64,000 nucleotides of DNA from the NCBI GenBank assembly GCA_038025085.1, contig CM076154.1, forward strand, positions 36,498,501-36,562,500. The letters are read 5' to 3'. Below the pieces are notes generated by a model that saw only the letters and a list, made by a program, of their open reading frames with translations, was not told the origin of the DNA and ran no database searches. The translations under genes and the position numbers were made by a program. Each line of letters opens with the position of its first letter. Positions within the stretch are counted from its first letter, which is position 1. This DNA is from Tetragonia tetragonoides. Taxonomy: Eukaryota; Streptophyta; Magnoliopsida; Caryophyllales; Aizoaceae. Positions 50,928-64,000 of this stretch are shown here, one piece after another.

Positions 50928-51330
50928 CTAGTAATGATGCCCGTGCGATGCACGGGTTAAGTTATTTATATTTTTATTATTTTTCTTGTTTTTTATTCTT
51001 CAATATTATATATTTTAAAATAAATTTACCATAATTGAAATTGGATAACGTTAAGATTAAACATATTGTAAATGCATCTCATTTCGAAGTATTTTCCGAT
51101 ACGAATACGATAGTACAAATATTATTTATTTTTGAAGAGGTGTAAAAGATTACATTTGCTTTTGAAGTTTTGACAAAGATTAAGTTATAACACTTATAAA
51201 ACTCTAGTCATTCATCCCAAGTCAAACTCTTAATTTTATTTTATTTTTTAAATTATTCTAATAATACATTTAATGATGTGGCATGGCTCAAAACTCACGA
51301 AATATGCCAGCTTTATATATATATAGAAGA
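50928..51330 (-). mobile_element. non-autonomous Helitron, copy 1
   Basis: On the minus strand the 5' end is TCTTCTATATATATA, preceded by A. The 3' end has the hairpin CCCGTGC-ATC-GCACGGG, then CATCATTA and CTAG, followed by T. TC start, hairpin near the end, CTRR terminus and A/T insertion site are all Helitron hallmarks. At 403 bp it has no Rep/helicase and depends on another element. Confidence 0.85.
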
Positions 51331-51747
51331 TTATATACTTAGGAAAGTAAAATGCAATAGGGTTATATTTATCTTATTTATTAAATCTCTATATATAGCG
51401 TTTTTCCCTAATATCAATAAAAGCATCGAAGCCATATAATTATTCTCCTGCCATATTCTGAGGTGTGTGTGACCAACAACAATGCACAAATACACGTATT
51501 GCGTTCAATAAAATACTAATGTGAATTATAAAGGAAGTAACAAACGAAAAACAATAAGAGTTTGGTAAAATGTATTTTCTTGTATTCTTCGTTACATATC
51601 GATTAGGTTATGAATTATATGTCTGCATACTTGTAATTCGTTCTCATGTTTGTCCAACCTGTTAACATTTATAGTTATGATTTTGCAAATAGAAGTATAT
51701 CAATGTCTTACTTTCAAGAAAAAATTGACAACTTTTAATATGACTCA

Positions 51748-52144
51748 CTAGTAATGATGCCCGTGCGATGCACGGGTTAAGTTATTTATATTTTTATTAT
51801 TTTTTATTTTTTTTTATTCTTCAATATTATATATTTTAAAATAAATTTACCATAATTGAAATTGGATAACGTTAAGATTAAACATATTGTAAATGCATCT
51901 CATTTTGAAGTATTTTCCGTTACGAGATAGTACAAATATTATTTATTTTTAAAAAGGTGTAAAAGATTACATTTGCTTTTGAAGTTTTGACAAAGATTAA
52001 GTTATAACACTTATAAAACTCTAGTCATTCATCCCAAGTCAAACTCTTAATTTTATTTTTTTTAAAATTATTCCAATAATACATTTAATGATGTGGCATG
52101 GCTAAAACTCACGAAATATGTCAGCTTTATATATAGAGAGAAGA
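51748..52144 (-). mobile_element. non-autonomous Helitron, copy 2
   Basis: Same termini and hairpin as copy 1, about 397 bp, differing by a few small indels and substitutions. It sits at the identical position between two units, so it was multiplied with the array and did not insert independently. Confidence 0.85.
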
Positions 52145-52562
52145 TTATATACTTAGGAAAGTAAAATGCAATAGGGTTATATTTATCTTATTTATTAAAT
52201 CTCTATATATAGCGTTTTTCCCTAATATCAATAAAAGCATCGAAGGCATATAATTATTCTCCTCCCATATTCTGAGGTGTGTGTGACCAACAACAATGCA
52301 GAAATACACGTATTGCGTTCAATAAAATACTAATGTGAATTATAAAGGAAGTAACAAACGAAAAACAATAAGAGTTTGGTAAAATGTATTTTCTTGTATT
52401 CTTCGTTACATATCGATTAGGTTATGAATTATATGTCTGCATACTTGTAGTTCGTTCTTATGTTTGTCCAACCTGTTAACAGTTATAGTTATGATTTTGC
52501 AAATAGAAGTATATCAATGTCTTACTTTCAAGAAAAAAATTGACAACTTTTAATATGACTCA

Positions 52563-53200
52563 TTGATTAAACCGTTTACCACATTGTTACAGATTGTCCT
52601 TAAACTACATTCAACAAACCTTAAAAGTTCACCCAAAAAAAGGCATGACCATCATAATTTGCAATTTCAAAATGACTCTCTTTTTCTTTCATACTCACCC
52701 ATATAAAAATATTATTTATTATACGCCACAAATTTTATACACAGTTATTAAAAAAATTGCGTATTTAGATGCACAAGTGGATGAATAATGAAATAAAGTT
52801 CGCTATTCAACAAAAAAACATGCATATTTTTGAACTATACATATTCTTATTCGCCCTTTACATTCATCTATCATAATTTTTGTTGGGTGTATATGTAGCC
52901 AATTTAGGTCAATGTTTGAGCCACTAGAACGTGTAAACAATTCATGTGACGTGAATTACAAAAGCAACTTATGTATTGGGATTTTAGTAATGATTTTAAT
53001 TTTAAAAACCAAAAACCAAAAAAGTACTCCATCGGGTAAACTTCTTTTTTTCCGTATCGGATCAAGAAGGGAAATGACAGTTCTGCCCTCCCTACATCTT
53101 TTCCGAGAAGCAGAGTAAACAGTCAATCGTGTCACAGGAGGGTAAAGTCGTAAACCCACAACCAAAACGAAAAACATCAGCCGCTGATCACAAAAGCAAA
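52563..53200. other. intergenic, BiP upstream region, no gene seen
   Basis: AT-rich DNA between the array and the BiP promoter. The short frames lack coding character. GC content rises toward the promoter from about 53040. Confidence 0.5.
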
Positions 53201-53229
53201 CGGCCACGATAATCCCAACCAATAAGATC

Positions 53230-53500
53230 AACCTCATTGGTCCAGATCCCCTTCTCTCAAATCTCATTGGTCCACGTCATTTCCAATGACGCTTTCCTTT
53301 CCCTTGTCCAAAAAAACTTAAAAAAGAAAACAAAAAAAAAAAGGAAAAATAAAACAACTTCCAATAAATGAGAAATAAAACAACCTGATTGGCTATTAAC
53401 ACCATCGTCGCAATCTCATTGGTCCACGTATCTCTCTCTGACACGTCGTTACCCCCCTCTCTTTCTCTCTCTTTAAATCTCACTTGCTTTATAAAACCTC
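53230..53500 (+). promoter_or_regulatory. BiP promoter with ER-stress elements and TATA box
   Basis: Two exact ERSE-II sites (ATTGG-N-CCACG) lie at 53266-53276 (ATTGGTCCACGTCAT, the plant UPR element core) and 53418-53428. A third, partial copy, ATTGGTCCAG, lies at 53236. A CACGTC motif follows at about 53442. TATAAAA is at about 53490-53496, placing the start site near 53520-53530. Such sites bind bZIP factors of the bZIP28/bZIP60 type with NF-Y and induce BiP during ER stress; that use here is inferred from the family. Confidence 0.85.
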
Positions 53501-53620
53501 TCCCCTTAACTAGCGCTCCAAAGGAGGAAAGCTCAAACACAAACCAAACAAAGAGAGAGAGTGAGGAGAGAGAAAATCACACATTAACGAGAATCCGTTG
53601 TTTGGGGACCGTCGTCAAAA

Positions 53621-57314
<3,694 letters not shown>

Positions 57315-57900
57315 GTGAGACCTGTCGTTGATCTAGTATGATCATTGTTTCACTGGTCTGAGTGTATTAGGTTAGACTAATGCTTCAAAATTCTCTTTTT
57401 GTGGGAGATTTTGGAAAAACAAGACAATGCAGTAGAATTTGACGGCAAATTTAGAGAAAAATTGGGATGGGCGACTCTTTTGATTTTCGGGTCCCTTCCC
57501 CCACCAAGTTCAAATTTTTGAGAGACAATGTATAGGATATATTCAACTGGTTGTCAGCTGAAAATCTTTTAGTGAATTACTGTTTGAATTCATAATTTTG
57601 CCTCTATTTCTCATAAGTTTATGTTTGCTGATTAGAAAGTTGATGCATAAAAATCGAAGGTATCTGTAATCTGCAAAGTTACCAAAACTATGTTTTATTA
57701 GCAAAATTGGTTGTCGATTAGCTGAAGTTTGGCCATTCTGTCGCCATACTCCCAGCTCAGGTTGTTAAAATCAATCTATCCAATGTTTCGTCAAGAGTCA
57801 AGACATAACTAGGTGGTTGCCTTTGATTCGTGATAAACCATATGAAATTGTACAATGTACCTCTGATTCGTGATAAACCATAATTTATACCAACCCCGAG
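57315..57900 (+). other. BiP 3' UTR and downstream flank
   Basis: Follows the BiP stop codon. It should contain the 3' UTR and polyadenylation site, but no canonical signal stands out near the stop. A direct repeat CTCTGATTCGTGATAAACCAT / TTTGATTCGTGATAAACCAT occurs near 57820 and 57860. Confidence 0.5.
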
Positions 57901-57910
57901 ATGACCCCAA

Positions 57911-58352
57911 TTATTGTTCGGCACAGATATTGTCGAGGTTACTAAAGCGGGAGGAGTGAAGTTTCTGGCTTCTTCGACGGCCTCTGATATTGTCGAGCTT
58001 CATGTTCTGATTGCTGATTTGGTGCTTTAGCTCTCCCTCAGAACCTTTACCATCAGTATACACATTCAGCCACTCCTCATACAAAATCTTGGACCTCAAC
58101 GACTTGCTTTCAAGGAGGGCCAATTTCTCTTGATTTTCCTCATTGTTCATGTCAAGACCCGGAGATTGTTTAAACGCTTCAAAATCTGCAATGGCAGTGG
58201 TTCGGGTTTTAAGGGCTTCAATGGCCGATTCTTCAGCAGATTTCAGTAAAACCTGGGTAGATGACAGTTCTATTTTCGAGCGATTCTTCTTCTGCGTTTA
58301 AAGAACGAGACAATTTGTCAATATTTACTAGAGTCGTAATATACTCGTCCAT
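57911..58352 (-). pseudogene. small coiled-coil ORF with an apparent frameshift
   Basis: On the minus strand the ATG at 58352 opens MDEYITTLVNIDKLSRSLNA. The frame then breaks in the GAAGAAGAA run near 58270-58290 and continues one frame over as ELSSTQVLLKSAEESAIEAL down to a stop at 57911. The combined product would be about 145 residues: hydrophilic, helical and heptad-like, with a basic end (RGRRRSQK). I do not recognise the family. Lack of introns suggests a retrocopy or a degraded small gene; alternatively the frame change hides a splice site or a sequence error. Confidence 0.45.
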
Positions 58353-58555
58353 GGTTTTTGATCGAGATTTGCAATTTGTGACAGAAAAAGATTTGACGAT
58401 GATCGAGATATTAGAGATTGGAGATTGGAGATAGGAGATAAGAGAGATTGTAGGCACGGAAAAATGTTCATGTGCCATGTCGGAAATTAAATGGGTCAAA
58501 AGTCAAACTATGACTCATAAATAAGCATTTTTGAGATAATTAAATTAACAATCAG

Positions 58556-60293
58556 TCTCTTATAGGACCGCTGTATCCTATAAGGCGGCGTGATCGATTG
58601 GCACGCACGCGTTCGCGTCCAAATGGGCACGCGCGCGCTTCATTTTTATTTATTTTTAAATAATTTCGGCAGCGTTGAGTTAAATAATAAAAATTCTATT
58701 AATTACCCGCCAGCCTAGTGGTTCAACACCCGACAATGGTTTCAGCGAAACCCATGTCCCTTCATTTTGTTTTTTTCCTCTCTTTTTTTTTACTAATTTA
58801 TTATTCCACTGGTATTATTTTTTTATGCTCTAGTATCAAATTTATGAATATATGGTACCAACATTTTTGGTCACATTTGTAACTTACTTTATAGTAGAGA
58901 TAAATACTAAATATATTTAAGAATGTAGACAAGTATATGTATCTCAATGAGTCAGTACAAATGTAACTTACTTTCGTAAGGTGTTAAGTTATTTTTATTT
59001 TTTTTTTGCATGCAGTGATACTTTGGTGCCTTGTGGTGTTAGTTTATTATACAGTAGTATGTTGTTTTAGTGTCACTTTATTATCTTGCAGTGTCAACTT
59101 ATGTTGTAACAGTGTCATTTGATTGTCTTGAGGTGTTAGTTTATATTATTATAGGTTCACTTTGTTGCCTTGATGTACTAATTCATGTTACTGCAGTGTC
59201 ATTTTATTGTATTGTGGTGTCACTTTATTTTGTTGTAGTGTCATTGTATTTACCTAGTAATCTCACTATATTTTATTTTAGTGTCACATTGTTACCTTGG
59301 CGAGTTTACTTAGTGTCACTTTCAGGGCCTTGTGGTATTAGTTTGTTTTGTTATAAGGCATTTTGTTGCCTTGTGGTGACAGATTTTTAAACTCCAGTGA
59401 CTATTTATAATGTTGTGGTGTCAGTTTTTCAAATATCAACACTTGTTTTCTTTAACTAAAATTTCTGTCACTAGTATCGCTTTTTTCAAGTAATATCACT
59501 TATTTTAAAAAAAATGAAACAAATTAAAGTGAATGAATGTAAAAATCCAAACAAAAAGAGAAGAAAACAAACTAGATGTACTGTAAATTAAAACTAAATA
59601 AAGAAAAAGTAACCAAAGGAAATTGAATAACAAACTAAAGTAAAATAAAGCCAAAAAATAGAAAATGAAAATCATCACTATTGTTATCCCATCATGATCT
59701 TTATCAGACGTCACCTTCCCAACTCCAATTCAACTCAACAATAAAGCCCCCACGTCCCCATCATTTTACACTTTTACTCTTGAAACAAACAGTATCCAAG
59801 CAACTCATTCACACCTCAATAATTCATTTCGCTCGTTTGATCTAGTGACCAATTTCTGATTTTTTTGGTGGCAAAATTCCATCCCCACCAAATTAAAGTA
59901 AACACAAGATAACCATGGGGGTTAATTAGGGGAGGGGAGGAGAGAGAGTGGGGCGGATTACAAGAGACAAAAAGTGGGTGTTGTTCAGCCATTGGGCCGG
60001 GGAAGGAGGAGAAAGTGGGTCTCGGGGGTGGACGGTTGGTTCACCCATGGGTGAAGGGGGTCGAGGAGAGAGAAAATGGCCTGGGGTGAGGGTGAGCTGG
60101 TTTAGCCATGGGAGAAGGGAAGGAGAGATGAATGGTGAGCGGGTTAGCTGTCTGGTTATGGAGGAAGGAAAGGAGAGAGAGTGTGGGAATTGGGAAAGGA
60201 TGAGAGAAAGGAACTAGCTAGAAAGGATGAGAAACGAAGCGCGCGTGAGTATTCGCTCTATTGTATAGGGCGGCCGTATAGGAGTTTTTGCGT
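58556..60293. mobile_element. putative MULE-like element with degenerate inverted ends
   Basis: The left end has CTCTTATAGGACCGCTGTAT followed by CACGCGCGCGCTTCAT. The right end, reversed, has CTCCTATACGGCCGCCCTATA followed by CTCACGCGCGCTTCG. The matching order of both motifs suggests decayed terminal inverted repeats about 70-90 bp long. The left end also contains a hairpin (CTTATAGGA ... TCCTATAAG, 58559-58584). No clear target duplication and no transposase were seen. Confidence 0.45.
59035..59450 (+). repeat. degenerate ~20-bp minisatellite (GTGTCACTTTATTG core)
   Basis: Variants of GTGTCACTTTATTGCCTTG alternate with TTGTAGTGTCATTTTATTG and TTGTGGTGTTAGTTTATT more than fifteen times, at intervals near 20 or 40 bases. 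The 106-codon frame across it encodes a hydrophobic Val/Ser/Leu-rich peptide that mirrors the repeat and is not a credible protein. Confidence 0.7.
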
Positions 60294-60304
60294 TAAATTA
60301 ATTA

Positions 60305-60892
60305 TTGTAGGTAAATTGGATATCTATTTTAATTAATTTATTTTTCTAGTATTAAAGATAAAAGGCCTTTTAAAATGGACTTTCAACTATTAAATTAGGC
60401 TTTGAGAAGCCCATGACTGCCAAGTCCAAGAAGCCTAAGGAGTTAGCTCTCTCTATAAATAGAGCTTTTTACTCTCTTTTAAGGGTTCAACCATTCTCCA
60501 TCCAAGCTGCAGAGAAGAACCCCGAAGTCCATTCCTGCCAAGGAGATTGAAGCCTCTAAACTTTGAAGATCAAATCCATTCCTTCCAAGGAGATTGAAGC
60601 CTCATTGAACGTGATCAAGTCCTCAAATCCGGCCTACGTTCAACAAATCAAATCAAGCCTTTGGACGAGATCAAGTCGTAGACCCTTGTTTAATAAGTCA
60701 AATCAAACATCTGAGCACGATCAAGCCATCAAGTTCGGCCCGAGTTCAGTCAATCAAATCAAAGTCAAGTGGAGATCGAATCAGGAAACCAATTAGAGAT
60801 TGTAACTCATTTTAAATATCAATAAAATTAACATATTTGTTCATATATTTTGTCTCTGTTATTTATTTCAGATACGAAATTTGTGTTTACAG
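60305..60892 (+). mobile_element. candidate solo LTR
   Basis: The segment opens TGTAGGTAAATTGG and closes GTGTTTACA (TG...CA). It contains a TATA box in CTCTATAAATAGAGC (about 60450), AGAGATTGTAACTC and AATATCAATAAAAT near the end: the usual order of promoter, transcript start and polyadenylation in a plant LTR. A short internal duplication CCAAGGAGATTGAAGCCTC is present at about 60538 and 60585. I could not find a 5-bp target duplication, so the borders are uncertain. Confidence 0.5.
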
Positions 60893-63800
60893 AGATAATT
60901 TCGAGGAGAGAGAAAGATTTGGAATTAGAAGAGAGAGAATTGTCACTCGGAGAAGAGAGAGATTATGTTTTTGATTTTGGATTTGTGGACTTGTTCTTGA
61001 TCTGAGTTCAATAGCATTTCTGGGCAAGAATGGAAGTTTACTTTCCTTTAGTAAAAGGATGCTGTTACATATCTATTAAATAGTTATAAAAAAAAGGGAA
61101 AAAAAAAGGACAACAAAAAGCAAAGAAATCGATTATGAATTCAATGAAGCTTTTTTCGGTCTTTTATTTTTTTTTATTTTTTGGTAATTTCAATCGATCC
61201 AACAGTCACGTCAAAGGGGTTAGGGAAGTGGTATTAGAGGATAATAGGGTTTTTAATTCTTTTAGGTCTTTGTTTAAAGCCGTTGATTCTCATTCACTTT
61301 CTCTTTCCAGTTTCCATGGATTTGAAATTGGAATGTTGAGAGATTGGAACTTTGAAATTCGCAAGGTAAAGTAGTTATAATGATGGAAATGGAGTAAATC
61401 CTAATTTTTCATAATCGCATAAGTTCTAATAACGAGGTAGAGTAGGTTTGATTGATTAAAAAGTACTTATATGATCGGATTGTGAGAGAAAAACGGTAAA
61501 ATTTAAATTTCAAAATCTTGTTGAAGTAGTAAAATAGGGTTTTCATTTTTATAAACGGGTATAACCCAAAAAAAAAAAATTAAACAAATAATCTTCGAAT
61601 AAATTCTTTCTTCGATCTTCACCCAAATATACGCTTTCTCCATCTTTGATTCTTTGTTTGTGGACTTTACTGAACATTTTGACTCAAAAAGAGCTTAATT
61701 TGAGCGAAGATGTTGAGGAGTCACGTAATTTGGATTGAATTTGATAGCGAATTGAGAATTGAGGTGGTTAGGGTCATTAATTTGATTAGGGGAAAGAACT
61801 CCAGATCATGAACAACTCGCTAACGTTTTTGATAAACTCGGACTGAGTGACTCAATGAGTTGTCGAGAAGAGATCGAGTGTTTAGAAGATGAGTTCAGTG
61901 CCAAAAGGACGAGAAATTTAAATCGAAGATTGTTTCATTAATCGGTCTCGTGAGATATACGAAATGTGTTCTTTTAGGCGCTTCGAGTTTATCGTCAGGC
62001 GAGAATAAGATCCGACAGTCAGGATTGTCAGATTTAAATATTCCGACGAATTTTTGATGTCTAGTTAAGCTTGATCTGATTACGGGCGTCGCCAATGATG
62101 AATGAGAATATGTTTCTTAATCGTTTTGTAAATTTTCGAGAATAAGGTGATGGGCAGTGCCACCGTGGTGGGAAGGCTATTGCAGAAGCCGTCATTGATG
62201 AATGAGGGGAAGAATAGCGGATGGAGAAATGTCGTGCAAATGATAAAGAGAGGGAAGACTCTATTGTGTTTTTAAGTGGAGGGAAATTAGATTTAGTAAT
62301 TAACTCAAAAATTAATTAATTAAAGGGTCAAATGGGGTAATTAAGTCAGTCAAATGATGGGTCATTTTAATTGACATGTGCTTTAGACGTGAGGGTAGAT
62401 CGGGAAAAGAGTTATGAAATTTGGCCGACAAATGACTTAAGGGGTGAGTGAATGGGCGTTGTAACGTTTAAGGGGTACTGAACAAAAAGCAACAAATCTA
62501 GGGGATTGTAGACAAAAAGTGATACTTTTTAGAGAGTTTTCACCAAATTACACTTATTTTCTCAGTGTTAAAATTTTCAAGTTATACTCTGTATGAACCT
62601 GGCCAATTAATCGAGGAAAATCAAGCATGTGTGACAATCACTGTGAACACCGAATAATCATAACACTCTTGTGCAAATTGCAAACACACAAAAATTAGGT
62701 ATTAATGTTAGAAATACTCAAGGGATCCTATTTAGGAATTAAATTGATATACTTTCAAATCATAATTGATAGTAATTTTTTATTTTATTTAAAATTTTTG
62801 GACAAAGTTGGAAAATTTCACAAAAAACTTATAAGGCAGTCTCATGTGTATGAGGTTGCCTCATAAGAAAATTCTTCCAAAAATTTGACCCAACAAACCC
62901 AAATGAAAAGTTTAAAATGAAACAAAAGGAGTACAAAGAAGCGAAACATTGTAATACCAGACATAAGCATAATATCAGGATGCAATTGGCAACACAATCA
63001 TAAATTTCATTCTAGACGTGAAAAATTTGAAATAAACTGAAGTGAATTAACTATTTTGATTTGGCCTTTAACCAATTTAAAACTCGTCCAAACTTATAGA
63101 TATTGGACTCATTTCAAAGCATACCGTGAATTCTTTTCAATAACATAATCATTACTAATTAATTTTGTAACAAAAAATTTTAAAAATAAAAAATTATATG
63201 AGCGATAAGTTTCATGTAAACTAAATTAAATTAAACTAAACTTAACTAACTGAACCAATATTAAGTCGAGTAGAACATAGTCTAAATGACCATGTTTTTT
63301 TGGGATAATAGGAAGATGCGCGCGCATGTACCAAACAATGTGAAGCACATACAAAATCCGCAGCGTTTATAGCACGTTTAAGTGTGTAAACTGCTATTTA
63401 TTCATTGGGCTCTAGGAGGATTGAGGAATGCCACCGAAGGGTATGTTCATTAGTTCAATTTGCAACAGCGAGTCAATTAGCTTCCTTTTTTTTGCTATAA
63501 GGATGCATGTAATAGCTCGCAAACTACATATACTGGACAAGTCAATCTATCTTTGATAGGCTGACGGGCTCAAGTAGAGGAGGAGACCCTCCATACAAAG
63601 AAAAGTAGAGGAGATTTTTATTCTCCCTACAAGATAAGAATTTAAACATCTAATCACTAGATTATAAAGGTGGAACACTTACCACTTGTGCTCTCACCTC
63701 ATCCTTAATCGCGAGTCAATTAGCTAGCAGCTATCTTTTCACTGCTTAACCAATGTAGACAACATTTTCAGCAGCGCGCAGCTTATTGTACTGCTCCTGC

Positions 63801-64000
63801 AAGCTTTTATGTTTACACATTCCCCAACTACCAAATTAATAACGATTTTGCTAACCATTGTCCTATGATTAAGGGTCATTAACTGCTGCAAATTTCCTAA
63901 GTGATTAATTATGGCAATTAATTCGTTTTTTAGCATGTCTAAATTTCCCCAAAATTTCAAAACACTTTTACACAGCTTTCTCTATCTCCAGTCTTCACAA
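60893..64000. other. intergenic, no gene supported
   Basis: AT-rich DNA with only short, unconvincing frames. A 40-bp imperfect palindrome (CTTATAAGGCAGTCTCAT ... TTGCCTCATAAG) at about 62829-62869 is probably a MITE remnant. The stretch at 63540-63700 (TTTAAACATCTAATCACTAG, GGTGGAACACTTACCAC) resembles a decayed dispersed repeat. I could not support any gene here. Confidence 0.5.

Larger units (their letters stand above)
50511..52562. repeat. alternating array: three 417-bp units and two Helitrons
   Basis: Unit copies lie at 50511-50927, 51331-51747 and 52145-52562 (417, 417 and 418 bp) and are nearly identical. They alternate with two copies of a ~400-bp Helitron-like element. Every unit begins TTATATACTTAGG and ends AATATGACTCA. 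The unit is AT-rich, without a gene. Confidence 0.93.

Noticed and set aside
50928..52144. Short regularly spaced repeats as a CRISPR-like array
   Set aside because: The repeated parts are 400 bp long with Helitron termini in a plant genome; CRISPR arrays do not apply.
59070..59390. 106-codon hydrophobic frame
   Set aside because: Translation of the GTGTCAC minisatellite, with no start context or homology.
59948..60217. 89-codon Gly/Glu/Arg-rich frame
   Set aside because: Lies in GA-rich DNA at the end of a putative element; composition explains the open frame.

Overview
The window is nuclear DNA of a flowering plant, most likely a eudicot. The genes are split by many GT-AG introns in AT-rich DNA, and the intergenic and intronic DNA is full of plant-type repeats: a Stowaway MITE, hAT and MULE-like non-autonomous elements, tRNA-derived SINEs, an Au-type SINE and a small Helitron. 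I could not fix the species. Exon borders were read by eye from splice consensus, reading phase and protein continuity, so allow a few bases of error.

Layout: 1-2.2 kb is intergenic with one Stowaway MITE. A repeat cluster at 2.2-5.5 kb holds a ~313-bp satellite split by a hAT element that itself carries a SINE, followed by a GCGTCATGGG-type minisatellite. At 6.9-10.8 kb (minus) lies an importin beta-1 gene with a long intron in its 5' UTR. At 12.4-15.1 kb (minus) lies a gene for an ER EF-hand protein of the reticulocalbin/calumenin type ending in HDEF. At 16.0-30.8 kb (minus) lies a complete separase gene: 26 exons that join in phase to 2,147 codons, with the catalytic His and Cys in place. 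At 31.1-50.05 kb a direct tandem copy of the same block, starting inside a truncated first exon of the EF-hand gene, carries a second separase copy that is clearly a pseudogene. At 50.5-52.6 kb three copies of a 417-bp unit alternate with two copies of a ~400-bp Helitron. At 53.6-57.3 kb (plus) lies a BiP (ER luminal HSP70) gene with ER-stress elements in its promoter. At 57.9-58.4 kb there is a small frameshifted coiled-coil ORF. The rest, 58.5-64 kb, is repeat-rich, with a putative MULE-like element containing a minisatellite and a candidate solo LTR.

The intact genes are housekeeping genes: nuclear import, calcium binding in the ER, sister-chromatid separation and ER protein folding. They do not form a pathway or operon. 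The most informative part is the separase tandem duplication. It preserves both breakpoints, the order of later transposon insertions, many independent disabling lesions, and a palindromic junction inside a second, local duplication. I found no convincing evidence of a new multi-gene system. The most unusual structures are the alternating unit-Helitron array and the palindromic rearrangement junction.
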